Of a stretch of DNA of 64,000 nucleotides, positions 45,864-53,293 are shown piece after piece (position 1 is the first letter of the stretch; every line of letters starts with the position of its first letter). The notes beneath the pieces are model-generated. The model was given only the letters and a program-made list of their open reading frames with translations. It had not been told where the DNA came from and ran no database searches. This DNA is from Hanstruepera ponticola (GTDB taxonomy: Bacteria; Bacteroidota; Bacteroidia; Flavobacteriales; Flavobacteriaceae): positions 124,001 through 188,000 of the forward strand of contig NZ_JABANC010000003.1 of the NCBI RefSeq assembly GCF_012931685.1, given 5' to 3'. The translations under genes and the position numbers were made by a program.

Positions 45864-47678
45864 TCAATACCTATTAATCGGTATCGTCAAAAAACTATCC
45901 GTATACCATTTAATCTTTAAAGGTTTTCCAGCATCTTGAATAGTCTCGTCACTCACAGCTTTTCCAGTTCCGTAGTTTATTTGCGAAAACGGATGCTTAA
46001 TACCATTAATAACAACAACTATACGACTCCCTTTTTTTAGTTTCTTACTGGTCATTCTAAAATTACTAATCGGTATGGCGGTCTTTTCATTTGGAGTCAA
46101 CAAGTTTCTGTGTTCCTTGTCTTGAGACATACTGGCTCGTGTTGTAAATGGTAATGTCAAACTAAAGAATTTCCCATCTGCGGTTTGTTCGTATAGTAAC
46201 ACATTACAATCAAAATCCTTTTTATTGATAGCCACATTTAAAACGCCTCGTATGGCTCCAGTAATTTCCACATCGTCATCAAAGGGTTCTGTAGCAAACG
46301 AGAAACCTTGACCAACCGTTAGGGTTTCCGATACAATACTACGATCGCCACTTAAATTCCAGGAAAACTGACTGCGATCAGACATATCAATGGTTTGTTC
46401 TATATAATTGGTGGCATCAGCACTTTTAGCTAAACTAAAGTGTTCGTTTACACCCAGATTTCCGGTATCATAGGTCGATTTAAACGCCACACCAGAACGC
46501 TGATTACTAAAATATACCTGTAACGAGTCCGTAGCCAGTTTATCCAGTGAAGCTACATGTTTCCAGGTATTTGCACCCATTACTTGATAATTAATTTTAT
46601 CCTGTAACAATGTGGGTTTCTGGGCATCTTTAAATATGTAATCAAACCATTCAAAAATTAAATTCTTAATATCTATCTGCGCTACGGAATCAATATCATA
46701 CCCTAGAATGTGCTTTTCGGGTAATTCTTGCGCCCCAAAATGAGAATAAGGCCCTATCAAAAGGTAATGCTCGGCATTAGGATTATATTGATAATGTGAT
46801 TTTAAATAGTGCATGGTCCCAAACTGCCCACCATCATAATACCCTGTAGTACTTAAGATGGGTATATCAATTTTAGAAAAATCGGCTTGATTATAAAGTG
46901 TCATACTTTTCCAATAACTATCAAATGTTGGGTGCTCCAGTGTCTTATTGAATCCGGGATTGGGTTCAACATCTAAACTATCCAAACGCTTATAGGCCAC
47001 ACCATCTTTATACCAATTAAAGTATAAATCATTCCAGCGTTTCCCATTATAATATGAAACGGTATCCAACGTTTTATTATTCGTCACATAATGCCACCAC
47101 GGATAATGAAAGTTAAAATAGACTCCATTTTCCATAGGTTCAGCAATACCTGGAGCTGCAGCAACCGACGGCACAATCGTTTTTAAGGCTGGATGCACAG
47201 CTTCCTTCATGGATGCCCACTGTACAAAACCAGCGTAACTACCACCATACATCCCCACTTCAGCATTGCTCCACGCCTGCTTGGCAATCCAATCTATAAC
47301 ATCGTACACATCCTGACCTTCATGAACATAAGGCCTTATCTCGCTCGGACTTAAGTGTTTCCCGCGGGTGTATGATACCACACCTACATAGCCTTTATCG
47401 GCTGCTTCATAAGCCCTGTTTATGTCTTCTGTACGCGTATATATGGTATGAAACAGTATGGCTGGCTGTGGTTTTGTTTCCGCTTTGCTCCTAACTATTA
47501 TGGCAGATACTTTCGCACCATCTCTGGTGGTGATTAATACAGAATCCTGCACCAAATAGGCTTTGCCATCTCTACTTACGGTTCTAGGCTGTTGCTGTAC
47601 GTCTGTTGTCGAGTTACAGGAAACCAACCCGACTAACAGTAGAACAAATGCGACCTTTAATAATTTAAATGCTGTCAT
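45864..47678 (-). CDS. CocE/NonD family hydrolase, lipoprotein
   Basis: This 604-residue protein has a lipoprotein signal (LVGLVSC, Cys21). The alpha/beta hydrolase core has the nucleophile in MYGGSYAGF (Ser147) and aspartate in GYYDGG. The C-terminal X-Pro dipeptidyl-peptidase C-domain jelly roll includes FSWNLSGDRSIVSETL. Family members hydrolyse peptides, cocaine-like esters or cephalosporin esters. It lies 15 bases after the gene at 47694, forming a two-gene operon downstream of the second LytTR system. Confidence 0.92.
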   Translation of the reverse strand: MTAFKLLKVAFVLLLVGLVSCNSTTDVQQQPRTVSRDGKAYLVQDSVLITTRDGAKVSAIIVRSKAETKPQPAILFHTIYTRTEDINRAYEAADKGYVGVVSYTRGKHLSPSEIRPYVHEGQDVYDVIDWIAKQAWSNAEVGMYGGSYAGFVQWASMKEAVHPALKTIVPSVAAAPGIAEPMENGVYFNFHYPWWHYVTNNKTLDTVSYYNGKRWNDLYFNWYKDGVAYKRLDSLDVEPNPGFNKTLEHPTFDSYWKSMTLYNQADFSKIDIPILSTTGYYDGGQFGTMHYLKSHYQYNPNAEHYLLIGPYSHFGAQELPEKHILGYDIDSVAQIDIKNLIFEWFDYIFKDAQKPTLLQDKINYQVMGANTWKHVASLDKLATDSLQVYFSNQRSGVAFKSTYDTGNLGVNEHFSLAKSADATNYIEQTIDMSDRSQFSWNLSGDRSIVSETLTVGQGFSFATEPFDDDVEITGAIRGVLNVAINKKDFDCNVLLYEQTADGKFFSLTLPFTTRASMSQDKEHRNLLTPNEKTAIPISNFRMTSKKLKKGSRIVVVINGIKHPFSQINYGTGKAVSDETIQDAGKPLKIKWYTDSFLTIPINRY

Positions 47679-47693
47679 GGTTATGGATTGGTT

Positions 47694-48305
47694 TTATTTT
47701 GAATATTCAATTAATTCTTCGGTATAAGAAAATCCGTCTTGCACTTGGGTCATTCTTATAAAGTTCTTGACTTCTGGAGCATACACCCACACTTCATCTG
47801 TTTGGGCACTATAACCCCTTGAATTGGAAACGGTTCCCTTGTATTCTATGGTGTAAGCCATAAATGTCCCTGCTCCTACGGTTTCTTCTTTATAGGATAG
47901 CACTTCTACGTCCTGACTTTGCTTTCCGGTAGTACCATCTTGACTGGTCCAGTCTTTTTCATAGGTCCATGTTTTACCAACCTCCAAAGGCCATTTATAG
48001 CGTGGTGTGGCACTCGTTTCAGGCTTTACAATGTCAGACACCAAAACGGTATCCTTACCTAAGGTCATGCCTAATGCGCCATTAATAGCAACAATACGTC
48101 TGGTGTCGGTTCCATCTGATCGGACTTCGCCTGCATCAGTAACGCCTTTATATTTCCACACCCACTTCTCGCCTAGCGAATAATCAGACAATACGGGTTG
48201 CTTCGTCACGGTTACAGCCTGATGACTCTTGCAAGATGCCAAAACCAATAGTGTTAAAGCCACTATGAATGTTACAATGTAATTCTGAATAAAAAAAGGT
48301 TTCAT
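47694..48305 (-). CDS. Hypothetical lipoprotein
   Basis: This 203-residue lipoprotein (TLLVLASC, Cys25) has a mature beta-rich domain: GEKWVWKYKGVTDAGEVRSDG, GKTWTYEKDWTSQDGTTGK, GTFMAYTIEYKGTVSN and YAQTDEVWVYAPEVKNFIRMT. This repeated strand pattern resembles Bacteroidota lipid-carrier-like (LolA/DUF-type) domains, without a firm family. It shares an operon with the CocE hydrolase, and the shared 16-bp motif lies 61 bases before its start. Confidence 0.75.
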   Translation of the reverse strand: MKPFFIQNYIVTFIVALTLLVLASCKSHQAVTVTKQPVLSDYSLGEKWVWKYKGVTDAGEVRSDGTDTRRIVAINGALGMTLGKDTVLVSDIVKPETSATPRYKWPLEVGKTWTYEKDWTSQDGTTGKQSQDVEVLSYKEETVGAGTFMAYTIEYKGTVSNSRGYSAQTDEVWVYAPEVKNFIRMTQVQDGFSYTEELIEYSK

Positions 48306-48365
48306 AATTCTAGTTTTTAATGATTAATGACACAAAGTAAAGGTCATTAAACGTGGCAAAAAACA

Positions 48366-48381
48366 AAAAGTACAGGAGCGT
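48366..48381 (+). promoter_or_regulatory. Shared 16-bp motif, copy 1
   Basis: AAAAGTACAGGAGCGT occurs 61-76 bases upstream of the lipoprotein/CocE operon. A 15 of 16 match (AAAAGTACAGGAACGT) is upstream of the LytS-type kinase gene at 50262. It may be the operator of the LytTR regulator encoded between them. Confidence 0.5.
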
Positions 48382-48423
48382 AACATAACGACATTAAACG
48401 TCAATAATTGAGGCATTTTAACC

Positions 48424-49146
48424 TTACAAACTATTCCAATTTCGAAACTTAACCGACTGACGGCTAGATACATCTATCGTTTCACCTGAAGTTAATTGAA
48501 TCTGCAACCTATTATTAAAATGCGGATGAATCGCTTGTATATAATGGGTATTGATTATCTGACTTCTATTCGCTCTAAAAAATACCGTAGGATCCAGTTT
48601 TTCCTCTAATAGATTTAACGAACGCTTAATCATAGCCTTCTGCTCACCAAAATACAAGCGTGCATAATTCTCCAACGATTCTATATACCGAATCTCAGAC
48701 AGTGGAATAAAATAACAAGCCTCTCCATCCTTAATAAATATCTTGCGGTGCATGGGCAACACATCGGGAGTGGCCTCACGTTTCTTGAGCAGTTCCTGTT
48801 TTACCTTGGCTATGGTTTTGGCAAAACGCTCGTCGCGCAAGGGTTTAACTAAATAATCCAAGGCATTCAACTCAAAGGCTTTAACCGCATACTGGTCATA
48901 AGCAGTTGTAAAAACCACTTCTGGTACCGTACCCAGTTCCTCCAATAAATCAAAGCCAGACTTTTCAGGCATATGGATGTCCAGGAAAATAATGTCGGGC
49001 ACTTCGGTTTCTATCAGTTTAAGAGCTTCATCTACATGCGAAGCCTCCCCGACCACATGAAATTCTTGGTGTGGCTTTAAAGCACGCTTTACCTCTTCTC
49101 TGGCCAAACGCTCATCGTCTATAATTATAGTTTTAAATGTCTTCAT
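48424..49146 (-). CDS. LytTR-family response regulator (second system)
   Basis: This 240-residue protein has a receiver domain (TIIIDDERLAREEV, FLDIHMPEKSGFDLL, YLVKPLRDERF) and a LytTR DNA-binding domain (IPLSEIRYIESLENYARLYFG, LLEEKLDPTVFFRANRSQIINTHYI). It overlaps the kinase gene by 14 bases. It probably controls the neighbouring CocE operon and its own operon through the shared 16-bp motif. Confidence 0.94.
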   Translation of the reverse strand: MKTFKTIIIDDERLAREEVKRALKPHQEFHVVGEASHVDEALKLIETEVPDIIFLDIHMPEKSGFDLLEELGTVPEVVFTTAYDQYAVKAFELNALDYLVKPLRDERFAKTIAKVKQELLKKREATPDVLPMHRKIFIKDGEACYFIPLSEIRYIESLENYARLYFGEQKAMIKRSLNLLEEKLDPTVFFRANRSQIINTHYIQAIHPHFNNRLQIQLTSGETIDVSSRQSVKFRNWNSL

Positions 49147-50221
49147 GGGTATTTAAAGGTAAAATAAGCTGCGCCTCTACAGTATGGGCATCCCGTGCTC
49201 TTAAGGTGCAGGTTGCTGCTGTTTTATATTGTAAGTCCAAGCGTTCTTTTAAATTCTTAAGCCCTACGCCTTTCGTGTTTGATGCTGTCAATTTTCCAGG
49301 GTTTTGTACGCTAATGACTAGCGTATCGTCTTGTTTACTAATGTCCAATCGTACAATACCACCTTTAACCGACTTATCAATACCGTGTTTAATGGCATTC
49401 TCTACTAGTAATTGAATACTTAAGGTTGGTATTTTAATAAGCTCTAAACTGTGGTCTAGCGTAATGTCTAGAGATAAGCGTTCTTCAAAGCGTAGTTTCT
49501 CCAATTCTATATAATCGCTTACCAAGGCCAGCTCGTCCTTAATAGTTATTAAATCGGTATTGGTTTCATAGAGCGAGGAGCGTAATAAATCTGATAACAA
49601 ATCTATGGCCCGTCTGGCTTTACTGGGGTTCTCCTCTATTAGTGACTTAATGGAGTTTAACGAATTGAATAAGAAATGCGGATTCAATTGCGCAGAAAGA
49701 TTATCTAATTGTATCTGTTTGGTTAAAATAGATAGTTGGGCATTTTCTTGAGCCGTAGCCACCTCTTTTTGGTAATAATGGTATAGGTGATACGCCAGAA
49801 TCCAGATGGACATTAAGCGTAAACCCGTAAGTAAAATAGGATCCCAATACACTAGGGCTTGCCCAAAATCTTCAACCTCGCCGGCAATAGCCGTCCAATA
49901 GACGTACCATTTTATATTGTTTAGCAACACATATAACACAGCCAAAACAAGGATGCTGGGTACTACCCTATACAGCAATTTCTTAAGCGGCAATGCGTTC
50001 CAGTGTCTATGTAAAGCAAAGCGCCTGTAACCATGCGTTAAACAAATACCAATGGCAATATCCAGCACATAGTTTATAAACGTGTAAAACACCCCATAGT
50101 TATCGCGTGTATACACCGTATAGGCCCAATAGATGGACACCAGGCTCCACCCCAGGAGCTGACAGGTCCAATACAGTGAAGGCTTGGTCTTACGGGTATG
50201 TGTGGTATTGCTACTAGCCAT
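49133..50221 (-). CDS. LytS-type sensor histidine kinase (second system)
   Basis: ATG at 50221 gives 362 residues; a start 18 bases upstream is also possible. It has four transmembrane helices in the first 150 residues. Then come SAQLNPHFLFNSLNSIKSL with the phosphorylated His, IPTLSIQLLVENAIKHG (N box) and VGLKNLKERLDLQY (G box). It forms an operon with its LytTR regulator. The second LytS/LytTR set in under 7 kb is a paralogue of 43856-45680. Confidence 0.92.
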   Translation of the reverse strand: MASSNTTHTRKTKPSLYWTCQLLGWSLVSIYWAYTVYTRDNYGVFYTFINYVLDIAIGICLTHGYRRFALHRHWNALPLKKLLYRVVPSILVLAVLYVLLNNIKWYVYWTAIAGEVEDFGQALVYWDPILLTGLRLMSIWILAYHLYHYYQKEVATAQENAQLSILTKQIQLDNLSAQLNPHFLFNSLNSIKSLIEENPSKARRAIDLLSDLLRSSLYETNTDLITIKDELALVSDYIELEKLRFEERLSLDITLDHSLELIKIPTLSIQLLVENAIKHGIDKSVKGGIVRLDISKQDDTLVISVQNPGKLTASNTKGVGLKNLKERLDLQYKTAATCTLRARDAHTVEAQLILPLNTHEDI

Positions 50222-50261
50222 TATGAAACAAAGCAACAAAATACTTTTTAATAGTAAAAAT

Positions 50262-50277
50262 AAAAGTACAGGAACGT
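50262..50277 (+). promoter_or_regulatory. Shared 16-bp motif, copy 2
   Basis: AAAAGTACAGGAACGT is the partner of the copy at 48366. It lies 40 bases upstream of the kinase start, in the same orientation relative to the downstream minus-strand gene. Confidence 0.5.
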
Positions 50278-50349
50278 CAGTTTTTAGGTATAGGCGTAAG
50301 TAGCAGAATATAACGGCATCTCACCCCATAAACATATAACCCAACGATT

Positions 50350-50375
50350 GTCATCCTGAACTTGTTTCAGGATCT
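50350..50375 (+). repeat. Dispersed REP-like repeat, copy 2
   Basis: GTCATCCTGAAC followed by TTGTTTCAGGATCT is a near-palindrome: ATCCTGAA/TTCAGGAT arms around a short loop. It marks the left edge of the DRT-bearing island. Confidence 0.65.
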
Positions 50376-50476
50376 ATTATTCCATAAAAATACCCACAAA
50401 ATTTATTGTTAAGCATTTCTCACGTATTTGAAATAAAATTGTAATTATCGTATATTTATTTGAATATCAATAAGTA

Positions 50477-50830
50477 ATGGAATCATTATCCGATTTAACT
50501 TTAGAACAATACGGACTCATACTAATCGTAGTTTCCGTTATTGGGCTTTACATAATTTTACTATTGGTAAGCAATGATTACAAAAAGCAAAAATGGATAA
50601 GCCATTGGAAAGCTCGCCGAGATTACTACCGGAACGTCTACCTAAAATCCGATGCCTGGCGTCGTAAACGCTATGTGGTATTCAAGCGTGATAATTGGAC
50701 CTGCCAATACTGTGGAGCTCGCGCCACCCAAGTACATCACAAACGCTATGCAAAATACCAGATTGGCAAAGAACCCATCAAATGGCTCGTGTCAGTATGC
50801 AAACCTTGTCATGATAAAATTCATGATTAA
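50477..50830 (+). CDS. HNH endonuclease with membrane anchor
   Basis: This 117-residue protein has one hydrophobic segment (about 13-31), a basic region and an HNH domain. Cys76-x2-Cys79, the HH pair at 87-88 (TQVHHKRY), Cys108-x2-Cys111 and His116 provide the zinc site and catalytic His. HNH proteins nick or cut DNA. A membrane-anchored version is uncommon. It converges on the phosphatase gene with a 4-base overlap at the stops. Confidence 0.88.
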   Translation: MESLSDLTLEQYGLILIVVSVIGLYIILLLVSNDYKKQKWISHWKARRDYYRNVYLKSDAWRRKRYVVFKRDNWTCQYCGARATQVHHKRYAKYQIGKEPIKWLVSVCKPCHDKIHD

Positions 50831-51165
50831 AATGAACGAACATCAACCCGTTCCTCCAAAACTCCAATCAAATCCCTATCATAATAAGTGTACACATCCT
50901 TTATCCCCAAAACCATAATCTTACCATAGCAACCACTACCAAAAACCGAAACAAGCGCCTTACGGTGCTTCTCCTCCATCACCAAAACCCTATCCGCCCA
51001 ATCCAATTGCGCTTGGCTAACATACGTAGTCCCAAGCTGCTCACAAACACGCTTATTCGTCCCAGCCGAGTCAAAATGCATATCAGGATATTTGGCACTA
51101 AAATAATCATCGGCCGTTTTAGACCGATCCTTATTTCCGCTACAAACAAACAGGATATTGGGCAT
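50827..51165 (-). CDS. Low-molecular-weight phosphatase-like protein
   Basis: This 112-residue protein starts MPNILFVCSGNKDRSKTADD, with the CX5R phosphate loop (Cys8 to Arg14) of low-molecular-weight tyrosine phosphatases. The usual late D-P-Y acid motif is replaced by DVYTYYDRDL, so activity on phosphotyrosine is uncertain. It may be a regulatory or DNA-damage-linked relative. It sits between the HNH gene and the DUF2779 nuclease. Confidence 0.82.
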   Translation of the reverse strand: MPNILFVCSGNKDRSKTADDYFSAKYPDMHFDSAGTNKRVCEQLGTTYVSQAQLDWADRVLVMEEKHRKALVSVFGSGCYGKIMVLGIKDVYTYYDRDLIGVLEERVDVRSF

Positions 51166-51202
51166 GAATATTAATTAATATTTAGAAAACTAAATAAAAT
51201 AA

Positions 51203-53167
51203 TTATTTGACTGATTCCCTAAAAAACTCATATATCATTACCATTGCTAATGTATCTAACTCACAATACATTAATAATGCTTTTCTTATTTCTAGTCTTT
51301 CTGCATCATTCATTTCTTGAAATTGTAATTTTGAATATGCAATTAATGCAGCTCCACCATTGTCAATTCCTTCTAAATCTGACATTAAACTATCTAATTC
51401 ATCCTCACTCCAATCATCGAATAATTGTGGTAAACTTTTATACGGACTTATAACTTTATCATTTTTGTCAAATTCAATGAATACTTTATCATCATTAAAA
51501 TTTAAACTTGTTAAAGAAATCTCTTTTATAGGTTTAGAATACTTATTTTTTAAATATTCACTACTGTTCAAAACTGCTGGTAGCACTGCCTTTATAGAGT
51601 TAGAGCCTTTTGTTTGAGGGTCATAATAGTATAACTTAACCATTTCACATAAATCTATCATATCCCTATCTCCTACCCAGGAAATAGCACTTTCATTTTT
51701 TGAATGGCTAATAGATTGTATAAAATCAACTAATTCTTCTTTGTCCTTTTCATTTGAAGATATTAATTGTAGATAGATAGCATTAAGAATAGTGTTTTCG
51801 TGATAAGAATATTTAAATATACTTCCATCATCAAAAGACAAAGATTTTTTTAAGTTTCTTAAAAAATCAAAATTCGGAAAACAACCTGCTTCAGAGTTGA
51901 TATATTCAGATTCGTGAGAAATAGAACCGTCTTCCAAAACTTTATGATGTGAAAATTGAAAAGCAATTTGCTCATAAGGCTTTTTCCCTTTATTAAATGG
52001 TATTGCAACTGTTGAAGTTTCAAAATCAATAAAATGTAATGGAAATTTCCAATTTCTCATTTCTAATTTTAATCCATCGATATCAATATAAGGAGTATTA
52101 TCATTTTCCTTTACTTTACTTATTTGTAACCACTGCCTTTCTGATAATGATAATCCATTAAGTTTTGGTACAATTGTTATATCATCTTCAGTTATATCTT
52201 TCATTAAATATAACCCTTCTTCGATCAATTTGGATGCAAGTTTAAAATTACCCACTTCATAAACTTTTGGCTCATTAGTAATCGCATAATTAGATATATT
52301 TACTTGTTCTTTCCAACATTCAATATATCCGCTTTTTAAACTGTCATTATAAACTGTTGTATAGAATTCACAGTTTTTGCATTTCACATTGACTGGAGAG
52401 TTTATTTTTATATCCTTTGAATAATACTCCGAAAATAGAGAAATAGCCTCTATAAAGGATAATGACTCATCATATTTATATACTCCAGACTTTATATTAG
52501 AAATAATTGTTTCCACAGGTACTTTAGCTAAAATAGATTCTCCAATATCATCTTTAGTAGTTCCTTCTTTAACAATTATTCCTGTACGGTTATTCGATTT
52601 AGATGTTACTTTAAATTTTTGATTTAAGCCATCAACAGTTGCTGTTTTACTTTTATCAATTAGTAATAAGAAAGGCTCGATTGTCCAATTAGAAAAGGCA
52701 TTTTCCATTACATAATTTTGAAAAGCAATATCAAATAAATATGCTTTCCATTCACTTCGAAGTCCTCCCCTTTTCCCTAAAATCGAATATTTATCATTAG
52801 AATTTATGGATTTCGCTTTTACTTCAATTAATTCTACAGAGTTACCTTTTTTTACCAAAATATCAACTCTAATAAAACAATTATTATACAAAAAAGCAGG
52901 TTCATAAAGAATGATATTTTCTTGCTTCAACAATTCATTAGTTTTCTTCACTAATAAATGATAATCCCATGGATTACCATCAACAAGCGTTCCTCCATCA
53001 TATTCTAACCTTGCCAATTCTTCTAACTGAAAACCACCTTGTGCTAATGCATCTAAGAAATCATCTTCCTTCTTTTGATTAGCATATTCGTTTTTATTTG
53101 TATAGTAAAGCTTGGTTGGACATTCCAGCCCTAATTTAAACCTTGATTTTGATAAGTATCTTTTCAT
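51203..53167 (-). CDS. DUF2779 nuclease: Cas4-like PD-(D/E)XK domain plus DEDD exonuclease
   Basis: This 654-residue protein is a fusion. The N-terminal half is Cas4/AddB-like: LSKSRFKLGLECPTKLYY (Cys16), RVDIL (Asp102) and IEVKAKS (Glu115, Lys117) make a PD-(D/E)XK site. With Cys16, Cys263, Cys266 and Cys284 (CKNCEF, YIECWK), these cysteines suit a 4Fe-4S cluster. The C-terminal half is DnaQ-like: LHFIDFETS (Asp381, Glu383), KYSYHENTIL and a final YCELDTL (Asp638), the three exonuclease motifs. It starts just after the DRT3 RNA terminator and may be a partner or a separate defence gene. Confidence 0.87.
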   Translation of the reverse strand: MKRYLSKSRFKLGLECPTKLYYTNKNEYANQKKEDDFLDALAQGGFQLEELARLEYDGGTLVDGNPWDYHLLVKKTNELLKQENIILYEPAFLYNNCFIRVDILVKKGNSVELIEVKAKSINSNDKYSILGKRGGLRSEWKAYLFDIAFQNYVMENAFSNWTIEPFLLLIDKSKTATVDGLNQKFKVTSKSNNRTGIIVKEGTTKDDIGESILAKVPVETIISNIKSGVYKYDESLSFIEAISLFSEYYSKDIKINSPVNVKCKNCEFYTTVYNDSLKSGYIECWKEQVNISNYAITNEPKVYEVGNFKLASKLIEEGLYLMKDITEDDITIVPKLNGLSLSERQWLQISKVKENDNTPYIDIDGLKLEMRNWKFPLHFIDFETSTVAIPFNKGKKPYEQIAFQFSHHKVLEDGSISHESEYINSEAGCFPNFDFLRNLKKSLSFDDGSIFKYSYHENTILNAIYLQLISSNEKDKEELVDFIQSISHSKNESAISWVGDRDMIDLCEMVKLYYYDPQTKGSNSIKAVLPAVLNSSEYLKNKYSKPIKEISLTSLNFNDDKVFIEFDKNDKVISPYKSLPQLFDDWSEDELDSLMSDLEGIDNGGAALIAYSKLQFQEMNDAERLEIRKALLMYCELDTLAMVMIYEFFRESVK

Positions 53168-53177
53168 TAATCTTAAT

Positions 53178-53208
53178 AAAAAAGTTAGCCCCAGAAAAAG
53201 CTAACTTT
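53178..53208 (-). terminator. Terminator closing the DRT3 RNA
   Basis: A 9-bp stem (AAAGTTAGC/GCTAACTTT) has a 10-base loop and a run of five Ts on the minus strand. It lies 14 bases before the DUF2779 start, so DUF2779 needs read-through or its own promoter. Confidence 0.75.
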
Positions 53209-53293
53209 GTGACTGTCTTTTTACGGACATATCAGGATGCTTGTGTGTGGCAATATAAAATTGCAAAAATTATCTGGTGCATCCCTTTATTGT
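53178..53293 (-). ncRNA. Candidate DRT3 non-coding RNA with CACACAC template
   Basis: Read on the minus strand, this gap after the second reverse transcriptase gene holds an outer stem GCATCC/GGATGC (plus-strand 53279-53284 and 53235-53240). Within it is an inner hairpin GCAAT/ATTGC (53250-53264). Then an unpaired CACACAC (53243-53249) precedes the closing arm. A terminator stem AAAGTTAGC/GCTAACTTT (53181-53208) with Ts closes it. DRT3 is reported to use an ACACAC-containing RNA as template for one of its two enzymes. The 5' end is not fixed. Confidence 0.72.

Noticed and set aside
53241-53250. GTGTGTG as random dinucleotide run
   Set aside because: Rejected as noise because it is placed between two stems after the second RT gene and matches the reported DRT3 template on the right strand.
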